The translations under genes were made by a program, and so were the position numbers. Below, piece by piece: positions 36,233 to 49,148 of a stretch of 64,000 nt of DNA. The stretch is from contig VXAY01005976.1 of NCBI GenBank assembly GCA_013399855.1, positions 144,444-208,443 on the forward strand, read 5' to 3'. The DNA comes from Oxyruncus cristatus (lineage: Eukaryota; Chordata; Aves; Passeriformes; Cotingidae). Numbering within the stretch: position 1 is the first letter of the stretch; every line of letters begins with the position of its first letter. The notes under the pieces were generated by a model, which saw only the letters and a program-made list of their open reading frames with translations, did not search any database and had not been told where the DNA came from.

Positions 36233-39200
36233 CTAAATAGAATATTTATGAAGATATACTCATTTGCCTGGGAAAGGAACCCCACGGAAAAAGAAGTAAA
36301 AATGAGATAAATCAACATCTGTTCCACAGCAGCAAGTGAGCAGCCTCACAGATTGCCACATGCTGGGATGTTTCCCTGGCTCCCGCTTTCCATCCATCAC
36401 AATGCAGGGAAATAATTGAGATCCAGAAGCTGTCCCTTGAGGAGATATTTATCATCCATTAAAGTGCAGAACAGCTCACTTGAAGTTAATAAACTGGGAA
36501 CTTCTGAGCGTTTATGTGAGTGGCAGCGTGAACTCACAACAGTGAGGGCTCTTTGCAAGGATGAGGACACAACCCCAGAGCTGCAGGAGAAACCAGAGGA
36601 CTTCTGCATTTTAAAAATATTCGTAACGAACAGGAACAGAACAGATTTAAGAAACAACCATCAACAGTTTACAACTGTGACTCTGGTGACCACTGGTGGA
36701 CTGAATGACCCACCTTGGTGGGCTACAGAATGCAGTGAAACTGGTTTAAACTGAACAAGAAAGGGAAGGGGAAGCACATATCCCTGTGCACCTTAGGATG
36801 GGGTATTTGTGTGTTACCTGTCAAACTGTGCAAACAACACCATTTCAGCAAATCAAGTATCCTCTCTCCTGATGAGGTTACAGGGGCAGAGAACCCTTTC
36901 TAATTTAGAAAGGGAATCATTCCAAACAGAAAGGATTAGTAGGGAACATGTAGAACTTAGACTGTGTATAAGAGAAAGGGGTAGAGAATCCCTGTTTTCA
37001 AACCAGTTCTACCAGTAATGCTTTACTGCTACACTTACAGGGCTTAATTAACATCTCTACAACTTTGCCATATTACCTGCTATATAAATGCTGTTATTAT
37101 TACAATTGTTATTATGATCAAGCTTCAGTCCACAGCACAATTTTAAGGACAACTGTTAAACTGCTGTAATTAAAGGGTCCTGCTGAGAACCCGAGCAGGT
37201 CTTTGCCCGGTGCTGTAAGAGGGTACCTGTAATCCCCAGCGCTCCACTGACCCCCTGCAGAGGCACCGGCTGCCAAACACATTCTCTCGGCAGCTTGTTC
37301 CTTTCTGCCCTTTCCCGACTGGACTATGTGCACATGCAACACCGCAGCAGCGTCTGCTCGTGCTGCCGTTTCACTGAACTGTCTGAGAACGACCCTAAAT
37401 TGCCAGAGGAGAGAGCAGAAACAGGCACAGGAACGGCTTCGACCCTTCTGTCCCTAAATCCGTGTGGCTGAGCAGAAGTGAAATACAGTAGCCACCTCTC
37501 ACAGAGGGATTTCTTCCTGTGGTTGTAATGGCTTTCAGCCCCCTCCTCCCCCCATCTCATTTTCAAATAACACTGATTGTTTAAACTGTACATTTTTTTT
37601 TTAATTCAATTTAGTTTTAGAGTGAGATACTATGAAAAAAGTCTTGTTGAGCAAAGCAGGTCCTTTCACTCCAAGAACACATCACTGACCCAAGAGTCCT
37701 TCTGGAGATAACACAGTTCCCACCTCACAAAAAAAAAAAAAAAATTAAAATACTTACAGTAAAAGCTCGTCCTCTTTTCTGCATTAAGAAGAAAACTGTC
37801 TCCCACTAGCTTCTGACAGCATGTGCAAGCCAGACTGAAAATTCAGAGCTTGAGTGCTTCCCTGAGAGGAAAACCACATTGCAGTGAGACACAGAGAGCT
37901 GCTTGAGAAATGATTCACATACGGAAGCAGGCTGGCTGCACCGGCGCCTCGGCGTTCAGCACACACACATATGCACACTTGCTTACTCAGGGGAATGACA
38001 AATATTACATTTTCATCAAAGCAAGGAGGATTTATGCAAGAAAGTCGTTTGTATCCTACGTACAAAGCACTGAGATGCCTCAATCCTCAGAGCAGATGAA
38101 GAGTTTCTTTCGGGATCCCGTCAGCCCAGCGGCAGAGCCGGACACCGGGCAGAGCACAAACCCCAGGCTGGGCTGATTGATCCGATCCAGCAAAAACATG
38201 CAGCACATACCCAGGGAGGAAGGGCAAGGAGGTGGCATAGAGAGAAGGCATTTTTCACAGGAGAACACAGAAGCAGCTTCCAGAAGCTTTGATATTCCAC
38301 AGTAATGATCTCTCCCCCAGAGTGCCAGCAATCACAGCCAGGACACCTTGCGACATTTCCCTTGTCTCCATCATTGCTCAAAAAAAGTGGAAAAGTGTGT
38401 GTGCAGGGAAGGAAGATACATTAGGACAGAAGCTTTTACACAAGTAACTAAAATTAGTCCTGAGTGACTTCTCTTGACCTGTCCAAAAAGGGTCGGGACA
38501 ACCTGTTTTTTATTTAGAAGAGAGTAAATACGGGACAGGAGTGAACAGTGCTCAGGAACATTCCCCTTTTTTAAGCTTTCTGAAGAGAATTTCGTGTTTG
38601 AAAACAGGAAGAAAAAGGCCAGAGATCTTAAGAGAGTTAAAGAAGGCAAAGATAGCATCGAGTTGAAGGAGACAGAGGGAATGCAAAGATAAATCAAATC
38701 CAAATTTCAAGGACAGAAATCTAAGGTGTTTAGAACTGGGCTCTTTGTCTGACTCTGCCCAGAGAAGGGGCTGGTCACTCTCTGGTGTCTCTGACTGAAA
38801 ACATTCACAGACTGTGGCTACGGATCAGGAATTCTCTCCTGAATTGGAGAGAGAGATCTTTCCCAGCAGCAGGAACCTGGTACATAAACCATGTTGATGC
38901 TACAGTAGTAACCTCTAGTAGAGAAACAGGGAAGATTTACAATATTAAAAAAGTGTTGCTGGATCTGAACAGTCTAACCTCAGCTCATCCCCTGGAGCTC
39001 CTTATTCCGGGTGCCAAAGGGGCCTGAAGGGAGCTAATGTTATGCCAAGAGTAAATTTATGTTTCAGTTGAGCATTGGCACTACTCCTATTATCCCAGAG
39101 TAACCAAACCCTAAGACTGAGCCCAAGCCAAATCCCCTCTGAAGATTATGGATTTGGCATCCAATTTTCTGATATTCTTAAGAGTGAGGAACTCTTGCCT

Positions 39201-42200
39201 CCAGATCTCAAAACACCAGAACAAGAAACAGAGTCCACCATGATTTATTTACCATGTGATAATGCTCTATGTTTGGCAGGTCTCAAGCACCTGTTATTAG
39301 TTGTTAGCCCCAGAACATTCAACCAGGTGCTATTCCGAGTTTGCCAACATCCAAAGTACCAATCCTTCTATCCAGGCTACTTTGGCAGTTTCCTGAGTAC
39401 CCCAGGACAGACTGTAGAACTCACCCATCCCGTATTTTCACACATTTAACATTTAGAGTTTGAGATTCTTCACAGCTCAGATAAGGAGGAAGTTCTTGTA
39501 GATACTTGATCGGCTTGCCCTGTGTTTCTCCTCCCCGAGGAAGTGATCCTACATTCCCTAACACATGCATAGGCAATGAGGTCACTTAGGTGGTGCAGGG
39601 ACTGCAAGTCACTCCCTCTGCTGGGATTAAGGACCACCTCCCAAACTGAACCGATGCAGCTGGAAAACACTGGCTCGGGGGCAAACAACTGCAGGTGGCT
39701 GGACACAGAACTCACAAACAGGAGGGACATCACTTGCCGAGACCTTGCTGAAAAGCTGCTTTGTCTGAAGAAAACGCTTTTTGGACAGCAGCACGGTGCC
39801 TCTGCCACTGCTGGTGAGTTGGGATGGGCTCAGAGGGACAGCGGCGTTGGCAGCTCCACAGGGTTTCCTGTCCTTCAGCCAAGAGAAATAAAGAACTGAA
39901 AGGAGGGGAGCGGGGAGGGAGGATGAGCTACTGTATTTCACTCTCAAATGTATTTTTGCTAGATTTGATAAATATAACTTGACCCAAACCTAAAAATGAA
40001 ATGCTTGGGCATAAGGAAACAGTCACAGCATTTACATACTTCAGCTTGGGTAGACAGCCTGGAATAGTGGTGGAGAATTTCCCCAAACCCCAGAAGGCCA
40101 GACAGTGTATTTGTTTATTTAGAGGTTTTCTGGTAGCACTTATGGCTATAATTATCTGATCTCTTTACTTGGACCAAAGATTTATTCAGTGTAAAACCTC
40201 CTGAATTGAAAAACTGCCTTTCTGTTTCATGAACAAACAGCCCACAAAACAAACAGCTCAAATGAGTTGCCAGGCTCATCAAGAAAGCCTGTGGCCTGTC
40301 CAGGGCCTGAACCATAATTACTTTCACACGGCCAGGGTGAGAAAACAAATTTCAAATAGCAATATGAACTTTTTAAAAGTATCTGCCAGGTTCTCACCCA
40401 GCTGGTGAATTCGGCTGACAGACGAAGGAACAGTGAACATATTGCCTGCATTCTGCTCAATCCACTTGCTCCCACAGTTCTGCGACGAGGTATGGGAGAA
40501 CAAGATCAAACCTCATTAATCAATACACCTCTAAAATAGGGCATTTGAGGAATTTGAAAGGTTTGTGTTGCAAACTGCACTTACCTGTGCAATTTCACGG
40601 AAACAAATACGGATGAGACAACTTAATGACATGGGCAAAGCGCAGAATTCTGAGTGGCACAGCTCATTTGAGAAGCAAATGCACAGAGTGTGGAAAAAAG
40701 GCCTGCACAAGGAACAAGGTTTAAAATGGCTTTGCATTTACAGATATTTATGCCATATTTAACTGCTTTTGTGCATGAAACAATCTTTAATTACAAAGGA
40801 TAGAAATTCCATAAACAGGGCCATTATGTCAATAACAATGTCTTTCTAAAGCTACTCTCTAATTCAGTTATAAGGCTTGGAACACTGCTGTCTGGAGTTA
40901 TAAACCCAAAAGTAATTACAAAGGAAAGTCTGCATCAGACAGTGGGTATTAGTGGAGTCAGGCCATGGCTTTGGGACAGCATTTACTCTCTGCTCTCCTC
41001 CTTTTTGGACATAACTGATACAAACTTCTCTGTTTTCTCAGTTGCAGGGCAGATGTCGGGAAGTTGCTGCCGTTAGTGGACATTTGCAGGATGAATCATG
41101 GGGCACCACTTTCCATTTGGACAAAAACAACCGCTGTTCAGTCAACAAGATGATGCTGATCAAGTGGGTGGGTGCAACGAGTGAACTCCTGCAACTGCTG
41201 CCAGAAAGGCTCCACCAGCACAAGAAATCTGTGTGTGCTGACTCGGAGAACTTGGATTTATTTTTATTTCCCTATTCTTAAGAGACTTCTCAGCGTTTCA
41301 TGTTCCCACTCCTACACCTGAGGGGCTCAGCCTGGCCACCAGCTTTGACCTGCCACTACTAGAAAATATTTGTTGCTGGAAAGAGACTAGATTAAATAAA
41401 TCGGGGGGGAAAAAAGGCAGATGTGTTTTATGGAACATGAAGTGCTATAGGAGACCAGAAAAACAGCTTCTTCTGGTGCCTATTGCCAAAATTTCAGAAG
41501 ACCAGACAACAACTTTAAAATTTCCAAGGGAACAGCCACTAAGACAGTCAAAAATAGAATTAGGAAACTGCCTGTTTCAAAAGTAAGAGTCTGCAAGATG
41601 TGCCAGCATTTTTCAGTATTTCTGTCGTTTCTGAGAAGAACACTGAAGAGTTAACACACATCTATCTACAAAAAAAAAAAAAGCCAACCCACAGAAGGAG
41701 GCAAAATGAGAAATCTATGTAGCAAAGGAATATTCATCGTATCCCCTGTATTTAAAATAAAAGTCTCTGATCACTTTTGCACACATTCATCCAGTGCTTA
41801 TTTTTCTCTGCAGTTTTCAAGTGTCTGCACTTCCTTAGGCACCAGGTACAGCAACAAACCAAGGACAGCTTCGCTGCAGTCACCCTGCTATTCAAAACAT
41901 GGATAAATCCATACATGCCAAAAGGCAATCCTCAGTGCTCTTCCCTGAAAGAGTAAAAATTTATGTGTTCCTTTTTATTTAACTGAATTTTTTTATTTCA
42001 ATGACTAAATGTAAGACTTTTAAGAGGGGGTATCTTTATATTTTATTATTCCTCACTGTTAGTTTTCTGATATATAGGTTATAACGTGGCATTCATTAAC
42101 AATTCATAGAGAATTACCATATTCAAGTAGCACAGCGAGTTTTTAGTACCTACACAGGCAAAACACTGCACAGCCCTGCTTGTTCCCTTTACTTATTGTC

Positions 42201-42820
42201 CCAGAGGGATCACATGCTGGAAAACCTGGCATTTTATCACCTCACAGGGAAGGAATTCCAACGGGTATCCATTAGGAACTCCAAGGAGCCCTGAGCAGAA
42301 AAGCACTTCATTACATTTTTGCTGATCACTGACAATGCAGAGCTGCACAGGAAAATTAGGGCCTAGAGAGAAGACGAGTGCTGGAGGCTGCCTCAGAATT
42401 AACAACCCCAACGGGACGGTGCAGGAATGCCCCACTGCTTTGAACTTTTTGGTAGGTTTGAGGGTGATGCAAAGAAAAGACCTGAGGTATCAGCTTTGCT
42501 TCCAAAGGACTCACACTGGAAGTGCCTGCATGGAAGCAGAGCTGCAGGGTCTGCCCAGATGGCACGGGGAGCACCATGGGGAGCCCAGCAGCAACGAAAC
42601 TGGGGCGAACTCACACAGGGAGCTGATGAAGCACAAGGAGTTCAAGCCCCTGGAGGTGAACAAGCCCTCTAATGTAGATCAGGATTTCAGAAAAAAGGCT
42701 GTTGGTAAGGATTGACTCCCCACACAGCAATGACTTAGAGCTTCCATCTCATTCTTCCTCTCTGCATCTTTTACAGCTACTCGAACAGAACCAGTTGATC
42801 ACTGCAGTACCTTAGTAACT

Positions 42821-42890
42821 CATCTATTTTACAGGCCAGGAAATGAAGGCACCTAAATTACTGACTAAATATCACAAGTTAATAAAGGTC
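42821..42890 (-). mobile_element. MIR-like SINE remnant (reverse orientation)
   Basis: CATCTATTTTACAGGCCAGG, then AAATGAAGGCACCTAAATTA and CTGACTAAATATCACAAG, match the reverse-complement MIR core (TTTTACAGATGAGGAAACTGAGGC and onward). Confidence 0.6.
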
Positions 42891-45800
42891 TATGGTGCCC
42901 ATTGATTTTAATTCCCATAGAAGAAGTCAGCACTTTTGAAAAAGTCATGCACATGGTTATACCGAGGCACCCAGAAAACCCAGCATAAAAGTTTGGCTTT
43001 GATGATGTAATGAAACCCAGAAAAAAGGGAGAACCTAAATGAATGTTCAGCAATTGCTTCCTTCTAGACAGCTTGTATGAACAAACATGTTTGCTGCTGC
43101 TGCTTGGACTTTTAAATCAGCTTAGCAGACTCGAGAAATTTAAGCATATAGCTGAAGGTGGAAGTACCCAAACACCGAGATCCTCCCAGCATTAACCACA
43201 ACGCTACAGAAGAGCCATTAGGAAACGAGTAGTGGTATAACGCAAGCAAATTCCCTTCTGAGACCCAGGTTCTGCTTTCAACGCTTCTTGTGAAATTGTT
43301 TCCTTGGATTTCTTGGTTAGTAACCACAAACACTTCGGACTTTAAACGCTCAGTCCAAATTTGATATGGAATAAACCTGATAACTGAAATCAATTATAAG
43401 CATCTTCAAGCTCAGCAAAAAAAGACCTCACTATGTGGCTCACGAGGCAAGTGAAGACAAATATCAACTCTTTATCAGCATGAGCTCGCCCTGCAGCAGA
43501 ACTGTGACATCAAAGGTGCACAGTAGCCCTGGCTCTGCCCTGCCAGTTGTCCCCACACAGAGAGGAGAAAGTGGATGCAAATTGCTCCTCTCCTTGAGGT
43601 CGCATTTCCTTGTGCAGAACAGCCCGTTACAGGAACGGGATCCTCCCTCACCAAAAGGCAGAAGGCCTAAATGCCAAAAGCAGGAGGCACAGCAAGTGGG
43701 AGAGCAGCAGGAATGGGTGCTCAGCTTTCCATGTTTCTATAAAAGCAAGAGATAATTTTACATCTCCAGCAGATATTCAAGTAGGAGAGCAATGAAGCAA
43801 GAGAACAGATTGCATGAAAAGGAAGAAGTGCCCTTTGGAGTTTGTGACCTGTTTACCATAAGTAAATAAATAAATGAAAGCAAAACAACCCCCTGGAGAG
43901 ACACAGTTTGCACGAGGGACATCAGTGAAGCTGTCGTGTGGAAGCCGATAGAACAACTGTCATTACAGAGCAAAGGAGGATTGATTGGCCACACAACAGG
44001 AACTTGGGAAAGAAAGCAGATGTGAGAGAAGGAAAGAGGAAGATTTGGAAATCGAGGACAGCAGGAAAGTCACTGTATTACCCAGCTAACACCACTGGCC
44101 TGAAGGCAGCTGAAGGCCTAGAGAGAGAAGCAGCAGTTTGGCAATGCAGAGAAATGAGAACACGCAAACCAGCTCAGTTATTTCTACCCCACACTGAATC
44201 ACTCAGCAACTCTGCCTGATGCTGTGGCAAGTGGAATATCACGATTTTGGATCCTTCATTAGGATTAATTACTTCACTTGCTGACAGTATCAAAAGAAAA
44301 GCCAAGGGAGAGACACTTTTCTATTCCTGCAGGAGCTCGCACGCTGTCCAGGGAAAGTTTGGGCTGCCCCTGTCTGTGTAACTCTTCTCTGTTCTCTGAT
44401 CTGAGGACAGACTTAAACATCAGTCTCACTCTTTTCAGTGCCACTAACATCCACTGTTATTAAAAATCAGAAATGTTATTTTTTCCCCCCCTCTTTGATC
44501 TCATTCAAACCGTGAAAACAACAGCCTAAGCATTTCGCCCTGTTGTATCTCGGGGAGCTGGAAACCTTCTACCAGCAAGAAACTCTTCCAGCAGTTACCA
44601 TGGTGACACTGGTAATAGATATTTAAAAGCAGCTCACTCATAATCACATCTCTTAGATATCAGGAGGCTTTAGCAAGAGAGGCACAAAAAAGGATGAAAC
44701 CAGGGAACCAAAGAGGCTTGATGATGGTGTAAGTGGACAAGAAATTCATGGAGAGGGATGTGCTTATACCATCATTTAGCTGAACACAAAGGGCTCCTGT
44801 TCAAACCTGAAATGGCACTGAGGCCTGCAGAATAAACTGGTTTTAGTCAATCTCTTAAAAATTGGTTCTGAAAGCCTCATTTCAATAGTGGCAGCTCTGT
44901 AAATCCTTTCAGAGCGGTCACTGCCAGAAATAAAATAAAAAGCTGGGCTACAGCTCATCCCCCATTAGAACCAGGCTGCTGGAAATCCCCTGGCCTGCCA
45001 AAGGCACCTGGAAGGGATTTCCTCCAGCAGAGAAACCAGGCTGGCTGCTGATAATGCTGTTCTCCATGCCCACCCCAATGTCCTGACACCACAAGCCCCA
45101 AAACTCGGCTCCAAAGGGACCCTGCCTCCCCCCTGGAGGGTTAAGCAGCCCAAGGAATAGTGCCACACACCTTTTTGGACATTATTATGCAGTGAGGCAA
45201 CTCGAATCTGGACAAAGCTCACCACGTTGAAGAGGTGTGTTTGGTTATACAAGTGTTAAATAATTTACTTCTTGCAGGTTCTAGTTCTGTAGTTCCAGCC
45301 CACTGGAATGCAACGAAGGGAATCTGCAGATTCAGATCTCCAGATATGAAGCCCCCTCAAGCTGGCTGAGCCCGTGTAACAGTCATCAAATTGAGATTTC
45401 CTTTCTCTTTTTTTGCTGCATATTTCCATGACAACTTTCCTGCAGTATCAACTTCTTCATAATGGAAAGGTCTCTCAAAGAGAATTTAGGCTTCTATAGC
45501 AACAGCTTAAATCCCTGGGTGATGATGATGCCTGGAACTTTACACGGAGCTTTTTTTAGACCACACAAGTGCATTTCAAATTTCACAGGTGAAAACAAAA
45601 GTCATGTGTAATATTAGGGAAAATGATGTGAAGAGGAGAAGGAGTAACTTGCTGGAGTGGAACAAATACAAAGAAACCACCTCACTTGCAAGAGGGACGA
45701 ACACTTTTGAGATCTCAAACGTTAAAAGAGAGCAGACAGGATCAAACACTCATCTTGAGAAGCCACATCCTGTTCCTCCTCTCTGAGCTACAGAACACAG

Positions 45801-46823
45801 TCACAAGGACCAAGTCTGCTGATCCTAAAAGGAGATTTTATTGAAAGATCTCTGCGGTCTATTTTATATTGATCTAAAGAAAAAAAATTAAAAATAAAAA
45901 AATCAGTGAGTCAGGATGCCTTTTGAGTTTTAACTCCCATATACCTGCCATTTAGCTGCAATCTAACCTTTTTTTCAGTACTTTAGCAGTTTGCCATGGT
46001 AGTGACAGTATTCTCCAACAGTGAAAGCCTTGCTGCCTCAGAAGAAAAAAAATAACTGAACTCTCAGACAAATAAATTGGTTAAACTCGAAAGCAAAGGG
46101 AAGTAGAGAAGCTAAACCAGCTTTCCTTCACTGAATTTAATATATTTCACAAAACACTTCGCTCCTCCAGCGTGTTTTAAAATCTAAAATCTCTCACAGA
46201 AAAAAAGATAAACTACTACATTCACAACTTGGATGAGAAGTAGGAAAGGATCATATTTAATGTATAGGACGGAAATCAAGCCCAGCAGGCCCCAGCACCC
46301 TTCCTTCTGTAGCCACTGAACAGACAGGTGAGGTTGGCGGTGTGATCACCTGAAAAACAGCCACACTTTCTTCTGCTTGTGGTGATTGAAAGCTTTCCCT
46401 TTTTTTCCCTGAAAATACCCATTAATTTGCCCCCTTTTCCTCTCGTTCCCCTGCTTCATCACGGTTCTGGTAAAGGGAAGAAGGTGCCCACAGAGACTGG
46501 ATCTGATCTAACTCCTATGGACTTCCACCTTCACCCACTTGCTGCCCACCTCAGAAAAGGCTCTGGAACTGGCAGTCTGACAAAATAAAGTTGAGTGCTG
46601 TGAAAACTTACTTGAATTTTTTAATAGCAATGCCCAAAAATGACAGCTAGAGCCTGTTCAAAACCTGGGAACTCTGCAGCTGTGACAAATGCAAACCCGG
46701 GAGCTCAGACAAACACCGCATTATTTCCAAGGGTTATCCTGTCTGGAAGAATACTGAAGTGTGGGAGAGAGACTGAGTCACTGTAAAGGTCAAGTGAAAC
46801 GCAATTATTTGGTGTCTCCATGT

Positions 46824-46838
46824 GCTGCCCTCTGCTGA
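46824..46838 (-). promoter_or_regulatory. CTCF-like core motif
   Basis: The minus strand reads TCAGCAGAGGGCAGC, one mismatch at the first base from the CTCF core pattern. It lies about 2.2 kb left of the SPECC1/TIMM22 promoter and points away from it. Confidence 0.45.
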
Positions 46839-47339
46839 AACAGACGCCGAGCTCGTTTGGAGCAGCACAAAAACCCGGGATCATCCGCACCCACTGCTGC
46901 CACCGCACCGGGGAGGGACACGCTCACCCGAAATGAAAATGTTCCATTTCATGGCACTGGGAAAGGATAAAAATAACCTAAGCTCTTGTGCTGGACTGAA
47001 CAGCTCCAGGATCAAAGAGTGGCTTCAGGGACAGCAATTCTGGAGAGGGGAGAGGACTGGATGCATCACGACTGCAGTGATGAAGGCTCTCAGGCTTATA
47101 AAAAAGAAACAGCTGAAAGTTTCATTTGAACAACTTATTTATCAAAGATGTGTTGAACTCTCGTATTCCCTCTCAAATCCTTAATTCTCCATCTGATTTC
47201 ACCCACACAAAAAAATCTGTTCAGGCAGATGAGATTATTCAAATTCTCGAGCACAAGTATTTGTTCGTACATAGAACGTGGAGCAGCATGAATTGGAAAA
47301 GGAGAAAACTATTAAATATCTAAGGGGGGAAATAGAACA

Positions 47340-47420
47340 TCTAATGACATAAGAGTATATATAAATATTTATGTAATCTTATTTACAAAAATATTTACAC
47401 AAATATTATATTTGCAAACA
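47340..47420. other. Very AT-rich block with repeated forkhead-like words
   Basis: The block has mixed TATA and AAATATTT words with CTTATTTACA and ATATTTACAC about 12 bp apart, both containing the TATTTACA forkhead-type core. Such words are expected by chance in AT-rich DNA, so this is only a description. Confidence 0.3.
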
Positions 47421-47845
47421 AACGGTAGCCCAGCGTTTCCTCCAAAATCCAGGAACTGAGAAAAGCAAGCCAAAGCAATATTCCAACCATAGATACAAAA
47501 CTTTCAGGGCTGCAAATTCAAACCCAACGTATCCCGTTTTCCCTTCATGCCTTTGGAAATTAGGCTTTGCTGTGTGACTCCGAGATCAGCCCAGCAAGGT
47601 TATTTTGGATCAAGGAGAAGATAGAAACCTAAAGTTGAGGGCTCCTTAGGGAGATCATCCTGCCTGCAACCTCCTCTACCTTGTAAAGATCCCGCTGTAG
47701 TAGATTTTAACCGCGTGCTTTTCCGGGGTTTCTGACTTTAAAAAGAGTTTTAAAAAAAAACCCCAAATCTCAATAAACAAGCAAAAAAAAGATCAAAAAA
47801 GAGTGAGAGGGAAGAGCAAGCGGGCAGGTGGCCCCGCTGGTGCAG

Positions 47846-47860
47846 CCAGTAGAGGGCAGT
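47846..47860 (+). promoter_or_regulatory. CTCF-like core motif (full match)
   Basis: CCAGTAGAGGGCAGT matches every position of the CTCF core pattern CCASYAGRKGGCRSY. It stands about 1.1 kb left of the shared promoter and faces it. Confidence 0.55.
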
Positions 47861-48480
47861 GGAATTTAGAGGAAAGTTTTTGAACTTTGTGTAATTAAAT
47901 ATTTGAAGTGATAAAACCATCAGTTTACATCGTTATTTGAACACAACTATTCTGGCCAAAACTAAGACATAAACAGGACAGAAAGCAAAGAGTAATGGAA
48001 AGGAAAGAAAATGTATTACTTTGGGACCTTTAAAGAGTTGCACTTTGGGCTATCAGGAAGATTTCAGACTTAAGGCATCATTTAAAAGTAATTATTTAAT
48101 ATTTTAAATCATTTTCAATTATTGCAATACACTAATTAAACCTGTTTCATCCTACTGAAACCAAAACAGCTGTTTCTCATGGGTTTAAAAACTTACGGGT
48201 AACTTAAAATAGGAAAAATATCAATTAAGAAAGGTGTTTGCAAGGCAGTCCCATCACCACTTGTGAAGATGAAAACTGGTTCTGGTCCACAAGAACGAGA
48301 AAGTAAAACAGGTTAAGCAAAACACAACGCAAGAAGATTTTTAATGCTCACAGCAACTTGCTTACGAAGGGGGAAAGCAACATTTCCCACCTCATCACCA
48401 AAGAGAACAAGCACCGCAGAGCCAAGGTTCCTGTATGATTTGACATGAGCCCAGTTCGCGTTTTGTGATGGACAGACAGA

Positions 48481-48526
48481 TTTTGAGATACACAGGTTCC
48501 TGAGCCCTTTTGAGATACACAGGTTC
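48481..48526. repeat. Two-copy tandem duplication, 27-bp period
   Basis: The 19-mer TTTTGAGATACACAGGTTC at 48481-48499 recurs unchanged at 48508-48526, with CTGAGCCC between copies, on the edge of the promoter CpG island. Confidence 0.85.
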
Positions 48527-48956
48527 TGAAGTAGCAGCGCTGCTCCCCACCAGAGGAGACCAAGGTTTGCCCGGAGAGGCTGCCGGGGACGTGCCGGTGC
48601 CCCGGGTGTTCGCCCGCCCGGCGGGGGACACGGGCAGGGAGCAGCTCAGCAGCCTCGGGGCCGAACCGCCCGCCGAGGGTCCGGGCTCGGCGCCGCCCGC
48701 CCGCCCGCCCCGTGCGGGACCTGTTGCCCTCACAGCCCGGACCAGCCGCGCAGGAGGACGCGGCGGCCGCACCGCGACACCTCCGCGCCCTCCCCGCACC
48801 TCAACCCGGGCACGGGGACTCGGTCCCGCACTGCGGCACCTCAGCCCTCCCTCAGCCCGGCGGCGCCCCGGGGGACCTTGGTGGTCCCTCGCCAGCCCTG
48901 CCGGTCCTCCGCAGCCCGAGCGGAGCCCTGAGCTTCCGTTACCCCCCCGCGCTCAC

Positions 48957-49057
48957 CTGCCGCCGATCCCGGGGATGCTCCCGCAGCCGGAGCAGGAGCG
49001 GAGCCCTCACTCGCCTGCAGCGGCCACACCGGCCGCCAGGGGGCTGCTGCGCGGCGC
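48957..49057 (-). other. SPECC1: Probable non-coding first exon of SPECC1
   Basis: On the minus strand GGCGGCAG/GTGAGC gives a near-consensus donor, with GT at 48956-48955. The 101 bases before it are GC-rich and contain no ATG, as expected for a 5' UTR exon. The upper boundary is a guess placed at the first ZNF143-like site, since the start site is unknown. Joining it to the acceptor at 28073 would give a transcript whose first ATG in frame is the SPECC1 start. A different, unseen non-coding exon may lie between. Confidence 0.5.
49033..49047 (+). promoter_or_regulatory. CTCF-like core motif in the shared promoter
   Basis: CCGCCAGGGGGCTGC fits the strong form of the CTCF core (CCRCCAGGGGGC). 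It sits inside the probable SPECC1 first exon, just left of the ZNF143 cluster. Confidence 0.55.
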
Positions 49058-49072
49058 GCCGGGTAATGTAGT
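49058..49072 (-). promoter_or_regulatory. ZNF143/STAF-like site 1
   Basis: The minus strand reads ACTACATTACCCGGC, matching the ZNF143 half-pattern ACTACAnnnCCC. It is the leftmost of four such sites. Confidence 0.6.
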
Positions 49073-49092
49073 CCCCGCGCTACTCGGCACAT

Positions 49093-49097
49093 CCAAT
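49093..49097 (+). promoter_or_regulatory. CCAAT box
   Basis: CCAAT in the context ATCCAATCCCGC lies 184 bp left of the TIMM22 ATG, between ZNF143-like sites 1 and 2, at a distance usual for NF-Y in TATA-less promoters. Confidence 0.5.
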
Positions 49098-49117
49098 CCC
49101 GCACCACGCCGCGGAGC

Positions 49118-49134
49118 GTGCCGGGAGTTGTAGT
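49118..49134 (-). promoter_or_regulatory. ZNF143/STAF-like site 2
   Basis: The minus strand reads ACTACAACTCCCGGCAC, close to the ZNF143 consensus ACTACAATTCCCAGCAT. Confidence 0.75.
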
Positions 49135-49148
49135 GCCCACCCCGCAGT

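Larger units (their letters stand above)
28073..48956 (-). other. SPECC1: SPECC1 first (5' UTR) intron, about 20.9 kb
   Basis: The region lies between the acceptor of the first coding exon and the best donor at the shared promoter (CAG/GTGAGC, GT at 48956-48955). It is AT-rich, stop-dense and contains no recognised coding exon. Contents listed separately include MIR-like remnants near 32.04, 33.91, 36.18 and 42.82 kb, a G20 run with an assembly gap at 29.5 kb, and two CTCF-like motifs at 46.8 and 47.8 kb. Further small non-coding exons could be present and would not be visible. That this is one intron is inference. Confidence 0.6.

Noticed and set aside
39075..39449. Plus-strand 124-codon open frame in the SPECC1 5' intron
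   Set aside because: No similarity recognised, no splice or promoter context, and length within chance expectation for a 64-kb window.
42335..42715. Plus-strand 126-codon open frame
   Set aside because: No recognisable domain, and other frames on the opposite strand are equally open here.
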